In this document: positions 10,301-22,864 of the stretch, piece by piece
Position numbering within the stretch: the first letter of the stretch is position 1
Layout of the letters: every line of letters starts with the position of its first letter
Source of the DNA: Macrocystis pyrifera
Taxonomy: Eukaryota; Sar; Phaeophyceae; Laminariales; Laminariaceae
Assembly: GCA_031763025.1 (NCBI GenBank)
Contig: JASSKH010000046.1
Location: 62,001-126,000 of the forward strand
Direction: 5' to 3'
Length of the DNA: 64,000 nucleotides
Translations under genes and position numbers: made by a program
The notes under the pieces: model-generated
What the model saw: only the letters and a program-made list of their open reading frames with translations
Databases searched by the model: none
Told to the model about the DNA's origin: nothing

Positions 10301-13300
10301 CTTTTAGATGTTGCCTGTTTTTGCTTTGCGATTCGCACATAGGGGGCGATCGTTTTTTCAGCGCTTTTCTTGTTTCTCTGTTCAATTCGAAATGTTTTAT
10401 TTTTCCGGGCGTTTCTACCAAACAATGCCAAAAACACGTCTGATGTCCGTTTTCGTAAGCGTTCGCGTTCGGGAACAAATCGGCTGCTCAAATTACGATC
10501 ACGCACCTCTGTGCGAACACAACGAGTGTTCGTTTGATATCAAATTTAGTCCATGGGATCGAGAATACCAGGTATCATGTTTCTCCACGTCGTTCTCCAC
10601 AGCCAGCCGAATGTTGAGTGCGGTCTGGCGGTCCTCTAGTAGAGGCGAGCAGACGATTGCTTCGACAGAAAGAGCACGTTCGAGCCAATTTATCTGAAAC
10701 TGACGGCGGGGACTCCGCAACCGGAGATATCCCCCGAGCATCTAGATAATAATGTTTTTGCGGCATTCTTTTCGGTTTATATTATGCCTGCAGTACGTAG
10801 GCCGGCCTTGTTCTCGGGTTCCCCGCTCACGTTTTTTCGCATGAAGCCAGGGTTTTGATGACGTAGCCAGGTGGGGAATAGAGGTTTATCTACCGACTGG
10901 CAGAGGCGACGACTGTTACGGCAGAAAAAGAAGGTTTCCGAGAACTTTATCTCTGACTACCGGGGAAATCTCCAACCTGAGATCTACTCATCATCGTGAA
11001 GTGTTAGCGGCATGCGTTGCGCCGTATAACATCTCTGTCGTGCTTAGACCCTCTATGGGTTTTCCCATCGAGAGGTAGGCACTGTAGAGATCTTCTCGAA
11101 GGAGGGGCCTCCAGAAAAAACCTTAGCAGCACCCCTACGGTATAGCATCCCTGCCAGAAAGGGGTTGCGGTTTACCCCTCACATGCTGCACGTGTCCTTA
11201 GGTACAGTACCCGTCGCAGTGGCGGAACGCGTCACGATGAACTGATCTGACCCCTCCCTTTACGGCCTCGCAGGAACGGCTTGCGGCCATTTCGACGAAG
11301 ACATTTTTGAGGACGAGCTGATGACTGGCTTCGTCGACGCTGTGAGTGCAGTGTTTGAGCTTGCACCCGAGAGTTTGCGTCCATGACACTCGTCTACTTC
11401 TTCGGAGCTCCAGATCGAAGAAACAAATAAAAAGCTAACCCTTGAACGATTAGCCCAGGGTCAGCTTCAGTTACAATATGTCTCATTGGTCAACAAGTTG
11501 TTCGTGTGTTCGTGTCCTGTTGTGTATTGCTGCCGGCATTGCGGTCCCCCCCCCCCGTCCTGACCCGCCTTCTGTAGGCAGAAATCTAATCGTTACATGC
11601 GCGGAGTGGCATGACCCAGCGTCCGTCCTCTCAGGAGAGGTCTGGTTCAGTCGCTTGCAATCAAAGTATCGTATCCAGAGTGCCCAGCAATGGAGCCAGG
11701 TTTCCCGAAAAAGCTGAAGTCGGTCCGCCATGCGAAGGAGTTCGAGCCGCTGGGAAAAGGCATCCTAGATTAAGTACCGGAAGTTCCATGCAATACGTTC
11801 CAGACCTGTGGTATCATGCAGGCACGGCAGAATTTCCAACATCAGGAGTTTTTAGATTATTTGGAGGCCTTGTGTCGCGATATTTCGAAAAAAAAACAAA
11901 TCGAGAAAAATACATACCTGGTACTAGTTTATGATAAGATAGCAACATTGCTCGGAGCAAAACCTTTCGAAATCCTGGAAATTCTGGAAACAAAACCACC
12001 ACCCGATCATAACGGCCCTCAGCTCAGGAACTGGATCATGTCGCCGAAATCTCAACTGTTTTTCGTTTGTTTTGCTTGTTTTCTTGCGCATGCTACGGAA
12101 GATGAACGTCATTGTTTTGCTGAGTCGCCTTACTAGACCGCGAGGAGCTCTATACCTCACTCAAAATGCAACTGCTACACACCCGATAAAATATCCGGGG
12201 GTCATCTAATAACTATAAAACAAGAATACTGCAACACAAGAATGAAAATTCCGACTATTTCGGATTAAGGAGTCGTCCGTTTTTCAGAAAATGTTTCGGC
12301 CAAAACAAGGGATAGCCTATCTTCGGACGCGTGTTATGTACCTAGGCCATGCGATAGCTCTCCTCGTTTCTAACATGTGTTGTTTTATCGGCGTGAGTGT
12401 TGGTACCAGAGAGTCCCTTAAGCGAGGGCTCTCGGAATAATTAAGGACACGCCCGTACAATAGTTGAGGGGCTTTGTCTGTTGGGGATAAGGTAAAAGGT
12501 TAACTGATCGCCAGCTCAGTCTAAGCCCTATAGCACTCTACCCCTCTTCAGAGCAGTGGGGTCCTTATTCTTCGTGTGGGACCGTACGTGCCTAGTCCAA
12601 CGTTCTCACCAAGCTCTAGGGCCTCAGATTTTCAGTACAAGAAAAATTATTTTTTTCTCAAACACACGTCTCCGTGGTGGACGTGACACTCGAACTTGCG
12701 ACCATCGACACATGTCCTGCCGACGACGCCAGTGTTAAGTGTAAAGAATGTATGGACGTACTATAGGGACCGACTACTGCTAGGCCCTTTCCCCGTCACG
12801 CCCTGTTTTTGCAAGGTCTCAGTACGTTGGGCTGAAGGTAAATGGGTGACCGCTCGCCTACCCATCTTGAGCCTTATTGAATGGCTCAGTAATAGTCTAT
12901 CGTGTCTGTTACTGTTTTCGTTTCTCGTATGGAGCAGTATTCGTTTAACGTGTCTTCACAATGTTTCGCGTGGCTCCTTGATCGTGCAACGTGCTCTCCT
13001 TCTTGTCTTCCGATTTACTCCGTTTGCTGTTGTTGCAGACAATGTCCCTGTCGAAGATGACGGCTGCCACTCTCGACGACACGGATTACACCATCGACCC
13101 CTCAACGGTAGGCTACTGCTTCTACTACTACAGCTGCCGTTGTGCATTACAACTGGGTATATATGTAGACCCAACGTCCCTGCAATTTATGTATGTTATG
13201 TTGTCAAAGTTAAGTGAGCTTGAGCTTCATGTTCCCGACATCCGCGAGAAAAAGAAAATGTGGGAGGAAAAAAAACATTAAAACATAGGAGTTGTGTACC

Positions 13301-14477
13301 AGGTGATAGTACATCACAACATGAGTCTTACCCTGGCCGTGTGGCAGCAAGTAGTGCTCGTCGTGAGTATCTAGTGGACCATTCACCGTTTGTCACGGCA
13401 TACGATAGTTGTGTATTTTTGTATATACGTGCACTCGGGTAGATTGGTACACGATAAGCTTTTGTGGACCGAAGTGTCGGTTTAGGAACAACTCACTCAG
13501 TGTTTAAGTCGTTCGTCCCAAAAAAGGGATTGGAGTCCTCCAAGAGTTGACGGCTTCAGTCAGCGCTGCCCAGACAGGTTCCATCATGTTTTTTGGAGTT
13601 TGATCCTTTGATTATGGTTCGCTCCGTTACTTAATTGACAGTGTGGGCGATGTACAGCAGTACCGCTGTCAGATATATTCCTCAACCACAAACAACTTGC
13701 AATGTTTTGCCTCCAAAAGACGTATATACATCGTGCAGTTCGAACGCGGGACTGAACGAGAGCACCGAGGTGTGACCTCGTTGTATCCACCCATCCATGC
13801 CGACCACCCGCGGTGTCTATCGCCTCTTTTCCCCCGTGTGTTCGTCAGGTGGATGCGTACACCCTTCCGTCCCAACGCGGTGAGTTGAAGCCTTGTTCGA
13901 TATTAACGTTGTCCACATTACCACACGCGCGTGCATGCAATGTTAGTCCGGCTCTAGCTTGAGAAGGACGGATTTCGATGACGGGGTTTTATACAAGACG
14001 AAACCAGAGCCTAGATTTTGCCGCAGTACCGGGTCTAAATGAATGGAGAGGGGCGGGTGAAGCGCATGGTTTATGACTTGAGAGATGTTGGAGAGAAAAC
14101 ATTGTACCCATACTATCACGGGGGACCCTATTAAATAGGACCTACGGTACGCAGTAAATCCTATGTATTTCGCTATTTTTACCCCCATTATTTGGTCCTA
14201 TTTACTATGGTTCCCCGTAACACTGTAATTCGATATGCCTGGAGCTACGGCACGTGGGGCGCTTTCTTGTCCAATACTTGCGGTCGATAAGGGCCACTCG
14301 GCGGAATCACCATCGTATTTCGTTCGTAGCACTGTTGAGACTTGAAGATTTTCATCGGCGGGGCATTGCTTGCTACCCGCGAAAACAAGCAAACTTGTGC
14401 GCCTAGATTCGAGTGAGATACAGAGGCACTCGTCAGAGTGACGTAAACGGGGTATTATAGTGAACAGCGTGGCATCA

Positions 14478-14510
<33 letters not shown>

Positions 14511-15492
14511 ACCGTAGCACTAGTGATATATTCATGCTTTTGAACACTCTAAATGAAGGCATCAGGTACATACCTGGAATGTATTTTGATCTGCGTCTAA
14601 AATCATCACGGTCGAGCAACGCCCGTAGACGCATTGAAATCGAACATTTACGATGTCGGGGCTGCCGTAAAACACGTGTGGAGCAAAGGGACGGCAGCAG
14701 GGGTGGTGCCACATGTTCTGTGTCTGTGAGGTGATCACTCAAAAACTTAGGTTAGGGTTAACTTTGTGCCACACGAAAAACATACGGGGAGCTCAAACAT
14801 ATCCCCCGAAACATGACTTCAAAAATTCGCGTGCGCGCTGCCCGACCTGCAAGTTTACGCAGCGCACGTACAGTAATCCTACGCAAAGCGAATTTATTAC
14901 TGCAGTACCCATTTTAGAGATAATCACAGGCACTTGTAAAATTTTGATGAGAGCTTTCCTTGTCGGAACATATTGAGCCTAAACGTGCGACCCTTCCCGT
15001 GTGACGAATCTAAGGGCTAGGGATACAAAGTCCTATGAGGGTATTGTTTGCCTCCCCTCCGTGGTTCCTGACATCGAAGCGTGGTAGGCGAGAGGATACA
15101 AGCTACGCGTGATGCATATTTCGAGCCTCTCCAGATCATTCCATCCGCTCACGAGTTTTCCATTTTTTTTTTTTTCCCGCCTAAGCGGCGAAATTTTTCT
15201 CTCAGCTGCAGTAGCGTCGTCCGTTTAACTCCTGAGCCTTCCACACCCCTCTGCAGTCGTATATTTTAGTTCCGCTTGTCTGCATCGCAATGTTGTCCAC
15301 GTCGTGCATTTACCACATCATTTGTTTTTCCCCTTTCTTGTACAGCCCTGTGTTTCACTTCCCCTTTCAGCGTGTTGTAGGTTTTGCTTATCCTACGTGT
15401 GTTGTCCTTGTCTACGTCGTACGTTGCAGAACCCTTCCTCCGCACGGATTCGGCGACGTCTCCTTTCCCTGCAATCGTCGACACCGCCATGA
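7046..15492 (+). CDS. Leishmanolysin-like (M8) zinc metalloprotease gene, partial, multi-exon
   Basis: Exons at 7046-7312, 8972-9114, 11274-11341, 13039-13107 and (less certain) 15430-15492 chain with matching phases into about 200 residues. The joined product carries the metzincin signature HEMGHVIGIG, an insert of about 50 residues with paired cysteines, the third zinc ligand in GTACGHFDED, and the Met-turn ELMTGF. An LSKMTAATLDD segment follows, corresponding to the usual 'slow turn' after the Met in this family. The separation of the third histidine from HExxH by a long insert is typical of leishmanolysin/gametolysin rather than matrixins. Such enzymes are secreted or GPI-anchored proteases of the cell surface or wall. 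The amino-terminal part (signal, propeptide) was not found; the EGF exon at 1979 could belong to it. Introns of 1.6-2.3 kb contain a MITE and a partial duplicate of exon 2. Confidence 0.85.
8972..9114 (+). CDS. Metalloprotease exon 2: TLW exon and cysteine-bearing insert
   Basis: The acceptor TATTGCAG gives one base (C) completing the Gly codon of HEMGHVIGIG, then TLWEPPFSACSTCRTTS. In leishmanolysin-like proteins the residues after the helix are often GTLW or GTIW, so the junction is well supported. It continues to STYFDLGGSDANIIELDFG and ends before GTAAGC in phase 1. A degraded copy of its 3' half lies 300 bases downstream. Confidence 0.88.
9420..9485 (+). pseudogene. Degenerate partial duplicate of metalloprotease exon 2
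   Basis: GTGCCGTGGATAAATATTTC and CATCATCGAGCTGGG align with GCCGCCGTGAGCACTTATTTC and ATCATCGAGCTGG of exon 2, with base changes and indels that break the frame. It lies in the following intron next to an (AT)n tract. Confidence 0.6.
9742..9930 (-). other. Antisense open frame in metalloprotease intron, unassigned
   Basis: The frame reads RDSVSEHPWARKISE, then a Ser/Thr-rich piece ending GGFVFYIEQRLKRRQ. Codon third positions are fairly GC-rich and the sequence looks protein-like, but I recognise no family. It could be a stray exon of an antisense or inserted gene, or chance. A second protein-like antisense frame lies at 10499-10741. Confidence 0.2.
11274..11341 (+). CDS. Metalloprotease exon 3: third zinc histidine and Met-turn
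   Basis: The acceptor CTCGCAG is followed by GA, completing a Gly codon with the last base of exon 2. The peptide GTACGHFDEDIFEDELMTGF carries the third zinc-ligand histidine (GH) and the Met-turn (ELMTG) of the M8-type active site. The donor GCT|GTGAGT leaves phase 0. Confidence 0.88.
12140..12330. repeat. Diverged inverted-end repeat related to the S family
   Basis: It contains GAGGAGCTCTATACCTCACTC at one end, and TTCGGATTAAGGAGTCGTCC with TTTTTCAGAAAATG at the other. These resemble the ends of the S elements and of the element at about 23889-24110. Probably a related non-autonomous transposon. Confidence 0.5.
13039..13107 (+). CDS. Metalloprotease exon 4: segment after the Met-turn
   Basis: The acceptor GTTGCAG and donor ACG|GTAGGC are both phase 0. 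It encodes TMSLSKMTAATLDDTDYTID, which matches the family pattern NPLSxITxxSLxDxGYxVD following ELMTG. The Gly usually found before Tyr is replaced by Asp. Confidence 0.85.
14114..14222. mobile_element. TA-flanked palindromic MITE, copy 2
   Basis: Ends TCACGGGGGACC and GGTTCCCCGTAA, with the internal AATAGGACCTACGGTA block of this family. It lies in the intron before the last metalloprotease exon. Confidence 0.8.
14410..14560 (+). repeat. R-family repeat with a central C run
   Basis: GATACAGAGGCACTCGTCAGAGTG, AAACGGGGT, GTGGCATCACC and then a C run of about 28, followed by TACCGTAGCA. The same order is at 47890-48000 (TACAGAGCCACTCG, ATACGGGGTCA, GTGGCATCACCTA, C run, TACCGCAGCA). A fragment (GTACAGAGGCACTCG) is at about 16236. 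Confidence 0.65.
15430..15492 (+). CDS. Possible last metalloprotease exon, frame uncertain
   Basis: The acceptor is TACGTTGCAG. The phase-0 reading that fits exon 4 gives NPSSARIRRRLLSLQSSTPP and then a stop. A second frame stays open to 15566 (EPFLRTDSATSPFPAIVD, later ending EVDGLVMQF) and has much more C/G-ending codon use. That argues it may be the real coding frame, reached through an unseen exon or another donor. Alternatively, a one-base indel has disrupted the end of the gene. Confidence 0.45.
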   Translation, partial: NPSSARIRRRLLSLQSSTPP

Positions 15493-15566
15493 ACGCTACC
15501 ATCCTTACCATCGACGGCGACGGCCATGTTGTCGACGAAGTGGATGGGCTCGTGATGCAGTTCTAA

Positions 15567-18500
15567 CTTTGGCTTTGCCTCGCGCACCACCACCGTACGT
15601 GCTACGTACGAGCGGGGCATGGTAGTCCGCCGCCCCGCGATGGGCCCCACAGATACACCGTACGTTCCCGTGTGTTTGTACAACGGACTGCGGTCCTGAT
15701 TACTGCAGTATGTTCCCCGGAAAAAACAGACTTTCTATGGTAGGCCTAGCGCTGGGTTTGGCTCCGAAACATGTGCTCAGGTATCATGGTACCCATTTTG
15801 TTTCGGGGTTTCGGGATCCAGTCCGAATGTTCTTGCAGACTACACCGTGACTAATGGTTACCTTCCGTCTTCTGTCTACACCGCTAAGTTGCCTCTGCTC
15901 CTCCCTTCTGTGACCTTAGCGAGGTGGACTCCAGTGAGCACGAGGTGTCGTTCATCATAATGAGTTTTTATATTCCCTTTTGTTTTGGCTGGCGTCGAAC
16001 TCTTCGAAACTCTAGGCCACGTGTATGGTAGGGGTTGTCAATCTTCCAGACACGTCTTTTGTTTTTCTGTTACTCAGAGCGACTCGGCGGAGTGACTACT
16101 ACAGTACTACGCTGTTCCTTCGCAGCTCAAAATGTTTTTTTTCTTTTGGTATTCAAGATACGCACCGACATCGCGTTGTTGAGTTGTGCTCTTGGTCAAT
16201 AAAGTGTTTTTTTTTTCGTGTCCGAGTGTGATTTGAAGTACAGAGGCACTCGACCGATTGGCTCAACCTCCAAGGGAGAACTCCTCCAGAGGGAAATTGG
16301 CCATAGAACGTGAAGATTACAGCAACGTACAAACCGGTGTCGGAGTTCCAATGTAAGAAGGCGTATCATACGACACGGGTGTAACATGGTTCTTCTATTG
16401 CTGACCTGGCGCTCGATCGCTCTCAGGCGGCGGATAGCACCAAACGTTTACGTGCTTTTTTCGCTGTGTCGGCGTCCCAAAGGGCTCAAATGCGGTGTAC
16501 CTCGTGACAATAGTGCCGTGCCACCAGCATCCGATGTCATGTGCAGGTGTCCACATCAGGTACCATAGCTCGCCTCCGAAGCATGACTGTGACGCGTTCT
16601 GAGATAGGGTGTAGCATGCTTAGTTTTTTGCGAAACGTTTCTGACTGACGGCGTCCCTGAACCAAGTAACTCACCGAACATAATGTTGATCCTGTATTGT
16701 GTTTCACGAAATCAGTTGTCGAGCAGCGCTTACGATGGACCGTGGTTACGCGTCCTTTTTATTTTTTCTCGAGATCAGATCGTTAGGGATATATATGGTT
16801 GAGCTCCTCAGGCGAGTAACCTTATGCAGCGAATAGGCACAACCTCCGCTTACCGTAGCACACGTCGTGAACTCTACGGCAGCTAGTTTGATCGTTCACT
16901 GGTTTTCGTCCCCCTCTACGGTACCGCGGGTAGAGGTTTCGCGGTATAGGCTTGACCCACTTCGGTGCTAAAACAACCGGTAGCTTTGCTTTAGGCCCGA
17001 CTGCGTTTTATATCCGGGAACCGTGGGAACCGCATATGTCATGGGGTTGGAGTTTTGGATCGCATATACTTATCACTGGGAGCGGCTCGTCAACTATCGT
17101 AACTGAGGAGCTAACTACCTGCATGTTTTCCATCCGGTGCGCAGGTGTTGCGTATTCGTGTATGCGCCTTCAGTTATATTGTGTGTTAGGGCTCGTAGAG
17201 CTTACTGTATCACGTTCGTGTGGATGGTAGCTTTGTTTGACGCGGGTATCAACTTTTCGTGTGTCAAGGTCGGTCGAAGCGTGGGGGGTGTTAAACCTTT
17301 CTCCTTTTGAAATGAAGAGCTCATCATGAAGGAATGATGCTGTTTCAGCCACAGCACACCCGTCGCTGTAACCCTTTATCTGCTTCAAACCACGATTAAC
17401 GGCAAATCACTAACCTACTCGACCGCGGTCCTAGAGGGGATGACTCCGAAATACGGGCGTGGCGCTATGTTAGAAAGGTGGGATACGACAACTAAACGCC
17501 AACCTCTCGACGAGTGGACACATCTTGGGTTTCGCAACATCGAGAAATACGCGGTTATCACGGGATGCATATTATGTGCAGCTTTGTGAGGGGGTCGGAG
17601 CAATCGGCCACCACCTTAAAGGACCCTGGCGGGGCGATTGCATTGAGCTGCTGCTGCTTGGAGTACAATGTATTTCTGGAGCAAGTCGGGATAGATCGTC
17701 ATGTGCTCCAAAGCGACTACCGTAGAAGGCGATACGTTCGGAGTTGGGGTATGTCGTGGGCATGATATCAATCCGTGTGCTTGTTGCGGTGGTCGTTGTC
17801 TGTTCATGTTTCGAGGTTTCGTTCGCCGATTCCGAAGCAAGAACTAATGAGGGGGTTGGAGATAGGGCAGAATCAACGCCGCGAGCCAGATAATACCTGG
17901 GACGGGTTTCTATTGATATCCCCGGGCCGGATTCGAGCCGTGCTACAGTGATGGGAGGGGAGGAGGAGGGGTGTTGATTAGGATCGTGAACCTACTTGAT
18001 TTGCACGATACATTTGAAATCACGTTGCTGGGCGGGAGAGAGCGGAAGGGGGCGTAGTCGTGTCATGCACGGCGGTGCAATCGTATGGCCGTTGACCCCC
18101 GTGTCCCTACGATGCCGGGACAAAACACGTCTCGTGTTCACCGGTCAGGCAAAAATTGCTCGCATGCACCAAGCGCGAACCGTCCGTGACGTACTCGGCG
18201 AGTCGCATGAAAGGTAAGCAGCGACTAACAGAGAAGCGCTTTTGGAGAGAGGGAGGTCGGGGTGGAGGCGCACGTTCAAGCCCAGTATCAGCGTTCTGGT
18301 AGCCAAGGTCGCTCAAGTAAGGAGTTGGTCAATTGCTTGGAACTCGCAAATCGCATAAATTTCTGTTTTACTCTTTTGTTTCGATATATGCATAGTGCAT
18401 CTACGTGGCGGGTGACGTAACGTTGGCTGGCTTGGGCACACGCTGTTTATCACGGCGAGGGTTTGGAGGGGGATAGCACACAACTCCTCAGGATATTGAC

Positions 18501-20154
18501 CAGATGAAGTTTTGGTACGCCCGTATGGTAAAGTGGCGTTTTTGTCAATAAGGCCCGAGATACACCTGCGAGACGACTAAGCGATAATTCGATTAAGCCG
18601 CTTGTCTGTTTTTGTTCCTGTTTCGCCGCACGATACATCCGGTATTGTTGACAAATGGGCGAAGTGGTCCATGATACACTGTTTTGTTCGGGGACAAACG
18701 CGGGGTAAGCTACGCTCTATGTGCAATGTATGTATGAGCAAATTGGGGTTCCAGTCGGCTAGTTTCCCTCTTGCATCTCGTTGCGTGTGTCAATATGCCC
18801 GAAGCTCGCCATGAACAGGAACACCCGCAAAAACAGGTATATGTGGGTCCAAGAAAACTGCTTGTTACGAAAGGGATGTCACGTTTGTTTTGTCCTCATA
18901 TCTTCCTGACGAAAGAGGCTCCAGAACTGAGAATCGCCAATTGTTTCAACATATATTTCTAGACTCATGCCATGGTAAGGGTCCACATTTTCTGACCGGT
19001 CCAGCTCCCCATGCGAGCAACGCTATGTATGCCGAACCGACAGTATAATACGTACACTCTTGCAGTGTTTTTATTTGAGGGCTTTATAGCACAGCAACGT
19101 TGATCGGGTTGCGCCAAGAAAGTTCTTCGAAGCTTGTGTCTCTGGTGAAAGAATGATGTTCTCCTGCGAGGAATTTTGAAATAAGGGCACGGCCCCTACC
19201 GCGTGGCAGCGATCGATGTACACGCAGACCATGATATTCGATCTATCCGGCTGAGCATACGGTTTGTTCTTGAATGACGGGGTTGTGCAAAATATATATG
19301 TATATATAGTTCCTCAGGGTAGGGGTCGTCAGGGAAATGAGCGTCAGGAAATGTCAGGTGGTACCATGCGTCAGAGAAAACGATCGTACTGCTCGCGCTT
19401 TCGACCAAAATAGCATCTTGCCAAGCGCACACGTCCAAGTAGCGACCTCCACGTTATGGTTGCCTGGACGCGTGGAAGACCTTTCTTTGAGGATGTGGTT
19501 ATCCGGGGCGTTCGAAGGGTAATGCCGCGGCTTAAATGTTCACGTAGTCTGCCACCGATGGAATCTAGTCGTCGAGTGAACTGAAGGCTTCGAACCGACA
19601 CACGGCATGTGATCATGTTTGTAAAGTCGAGGTTGAAGTCACGTGTGCAATTGACGTACAGTCCCTACTGTAGGTGCGGCTACGAGTGTCTTAAGGATCA
19701 TTCGTAACGGAGAGCTTTGTTTTCCATAAGTACCATGTTTTTCTCGCGCAAGTTTTCAATATTCTAGATTTTCCTGATTTTTCTTTCTGAATACGTGAAA
19801 GTTAACAAACCTGAATTGTTTGCTGCTGGCAAATTTCACGAATAGTGACAGAACGCATCCGTAACCTAATACATATCTCCATTTAATTCCAAACTTTGAA
19901 AAATCTGGAAAAACAAACTCTCCGATAAGAATGCACCTTAGTTTGGGTTGTCAGTCTTGTGTCCCGCGTCGTGATGCGAAGCCACGAGTTCATTCAAACG
20001 TTCCCGACCGTCGTGCGGTGTGTGTCTCCTTAGTTCAAGGTTAATAGGAATTAGAGCCATGCCTCAGAGTGCCCATCGCGCAGCTGTAGATTTCCCGGTA
20101 CGTCGCCGCTGTATAGGGACCGACATTCCACAATCAAGACATCCTGTCAAGTAC
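15567..20154. other. Non-coding stretch, no gene recognised
   Basis: Only short open frames without recognisable motifs. No array, RNA gene or complete transposon was seen, apart from a small R-family scrap near 16236. Confidence 0.45.
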
Positions 20155-20262
20155 AATCACAGGGTACATTGTTAATAGGACCTATGGTATACATAAACAC
20201 CTATATATTTACCTATTTTTAGTACCAAAATTTGGTCCCGTTAACTATGGACCCCCGTAATA
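20155..20262. mobile_element. TA-flanked palindromic MITE, copy 3
   Basis: It contains TTAATAGGACCTATGGTATA, the TATATATTTACCTATTTTT block and TGGACCCCCGTAATA. The left end is diverged (TCACAGGGTACATTG). Confidence 0.8.
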
Positions 20263-20526
20263 GCGCGTGAGACGTTCCGAAGCCGCGACAGGCAAAGACA
20301 AGGCCCACCTTGATCAATATGTCGCATTTCGACGTGTTGGACATATTAATCCACCTGCCTTGTGGATGCGCAAGCTCATCACATGAAGTGTGCTGTGGAT
20401 ATGCGTCCATGGCATGTGCCTTGGGAGTAAAGCGCTGCTGTGGCATACATGTCTACAGCCGTACCCATCGCTTGCATCGCCCGGCATAAATATCTGCAAC
20501 GTTTTTCTCTCTCTCCCTTCCCCAGC

Positions 20527-20612
20527 AGGGGTTACACTGCACGCATCCATCGTGGGCGGCCCAGACGCCGAAACTCCCGACCCCCATTCCTGTCCTTCCC
20601 AACCGAGGTACT
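20527..20612 (+). CDS. Tentative exon resembling the start of a trypsin-like protease domain
   Basis: After an acceptor-like CTTCCCCAGCAG one frame reads VTLHASIVGGPDAETPDP and then SCPSQPRYFGFL. IVGGxxA with a later aromatic-Phe-x-Phe-type stretch resembles the activation site and first strand of S1 serine proteases. The expected next exons (CGGxLI, TAAHC) were not found downstream, so this could be a remnant or chance. Confidence 0.25.
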
Positions 20613-22749
20613 TCGGTTTTCTATAGAGCTTCCATGCGTGCGTGGGACTCATAAAAACAAATGGTGCGACCCCCACCGCATAGAACGCGCATGTGCTTCT
20701 CCTTTTCAATTCATCACCTCCTGGGGTGTATCATACCACTGGCTTGACTGGGGTGTATTTTCCAAAGCGCACACCCTTCACCAACCATGTAACCCACGAG
20801 TTCCGCGTGAGAAGTGAACTCCCGCTGTAAATACAAGTAAATAGAATCACCATTTTTGCCAATCTTCGTTTTCGTGCACCACACCGCTGGCTTGACCTCG
20901 ACACCAACCATGTAACCATAATCCAACGCCTAACCAATGTGACGGTCTAGAACGAAACCAAAATTGAACCATAATGGCTACTCCGATTGACTTGGTTTTA
21001 GAAGGAGTTAAATTCCTAAACAGAACTCCGGGGTTCCGGTCACCGGCTCGCAAAATAATCTCGTACAATTAGGCCTTCAGAACGAGTTGGAAACCCTCGT
21101 GAAATGTAACTTTGACGTTTCGATGAGACCGGAACTGTTGCCAAAACATAAGGTGACATTACGCGAATGTTGAACTCTCATCGATTTTGGGTAGTTCCTC
21201 GGCTAGAGAGCCACGTCGGCCATATTCAGTTTAGCCGAGAACTACTATCCTCATCGCACGCGTTGGTACTTCACTCCCTGCTTCGAACGATCGTTAGAAA
21301 TCGTTCGTTCCCGGACATCCTCGCATACCTCCGTGAAAACGCTCAATTATTGTGTGTCGCGATTGCGTTAGTATTAGCACATGTAACTACAGTAACGAAA
21401 TATAGGGATCGTTAGCATAAAATTATTCAATATAAACAGTTGTTATATTTTGGGTCAGAGTGGTACGAAGTATACGTACTGTGTCGAAGCGCGTGTCTCG
21501 CGAGGGCTTCCCTGGTTCCCACGTTATCTCGGCTTGGTCACGTGTCCGGGTAGCAACCTCTTTCTAACCCTTACTGGTTAGCGGAGTTTAATGCAGGAGT
21601 CCCTTTGAGGTAAAACAGAAAAACAGACCCATTCTTCGTGCGTAGCTGAAAACGTGTTTTTTCATGTATTTGTGTTACAGCTGTAGCTGCGATATGTACT
21701 GTTGCTGAAATAAGAACGAGTTGCATACCTACCGAAAACCGCATTAGTAATTTGCCTGATTATGGAACGTCGGCCTAGATATTTTCATTCTACTTCAAGA
21801 AGGCTTATAAGACAGCTCAAATGTTTGGGTTTGGCGGTTAATCGATCCCACGCAAACTTTATCGCGAAAACTGCCTCATAAGCAGGAAAAACCCATACTC
21901 GAGATTACCTACCCAAACGGCACTACTCTGATACCACTGATGTAGTAGCCGGATTCGCTCCCCAAGGATATCGTAAGACTGACTACAGTACATATGAAAT
22001 CTGGTTGTGTCAAACACATCACCTCTCCCACGAGCTCATCGTCACTGAAACCGCCTCACAGACAGCAACACATATTTTCATGAATATTGTTTCTTCCTGA
22101 GCTTTAGGGGTAGGCTTTTTTGGTGAAAAGTGCCGGGAGGCAACTATCCGCCACACGATATACAAAAAGTCAGCTTGACAGTCAAATAGGCATTTCTAGC
22201 GTATGTTCGTGTACGTACCCAGTTCGGCATGGTATTGGAGTAACGCTGATTTCGGTAACAAGGCGTGGAATGTCATCACCTTGGAAGAAAAAGTACAGCA
22301 GGGTCAGAGAAAGGCCCGACTAAGGTGGAAGAAACGAACTGGGTTCGAACCGGTACGCGAAAACTTGAGAAGAAAAGTGTGGACAGGGGTTTCCTTTCGC
22401 TCTCCGGGGCACTAGAAAAAACAATAAAAGTACAGCAGGGTAGCTGTATTAAAATTGTATTGTTCATAGACAGCATTATTTTATTTCCTTGACCGAAGTC
22501 ATCAGGGCTATGATTGCATTTCTTAAAGGTTTCGATGTGTGCACACGGTGTTCCAGAGCAGTACTGCTACGTATGTTGACAATGCCAAATACGAAGCATG
22601 TCTTAGATGTGCACGATATGTTCATTTTCATTTGAATACCCGTTCGTGGGACCAAGGAAGAAAATAATAAACGACACAGCACCTGCAAAGCTCATGAGGT
22701 CATGAAGGAAACAATCAGCGGTGTGGAATTGCTGGGCGACAATAACAGC
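20613..22749. other. Non-coding stretch, nothing recognised
   Basis: No exon, array or mobile element could be supported here. Confidence 0.4.
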
Positions 22750-22864
22750 TATTACGGGGAACCATTGTAAATATATGACTATATGCTGTTAATAAAAATA
22801 AGGGAATATATATGTAGGTTTTGGTGTATACCTTAGGTCATGTTTTCGATGGTTCCCCGTAATA
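22750..22864. mobile_element. TA-flanked palindromic MITE, copy 4 (opposite orientation)
   Basis: Ends TTACGGGGAACCATTGTAAAT and GGTTCCCCGTAA. The internal block is reversed (AATATATATGTAGGTTTTGGTGTATACC) and the right arm is degraded. Confidence 0.75.
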
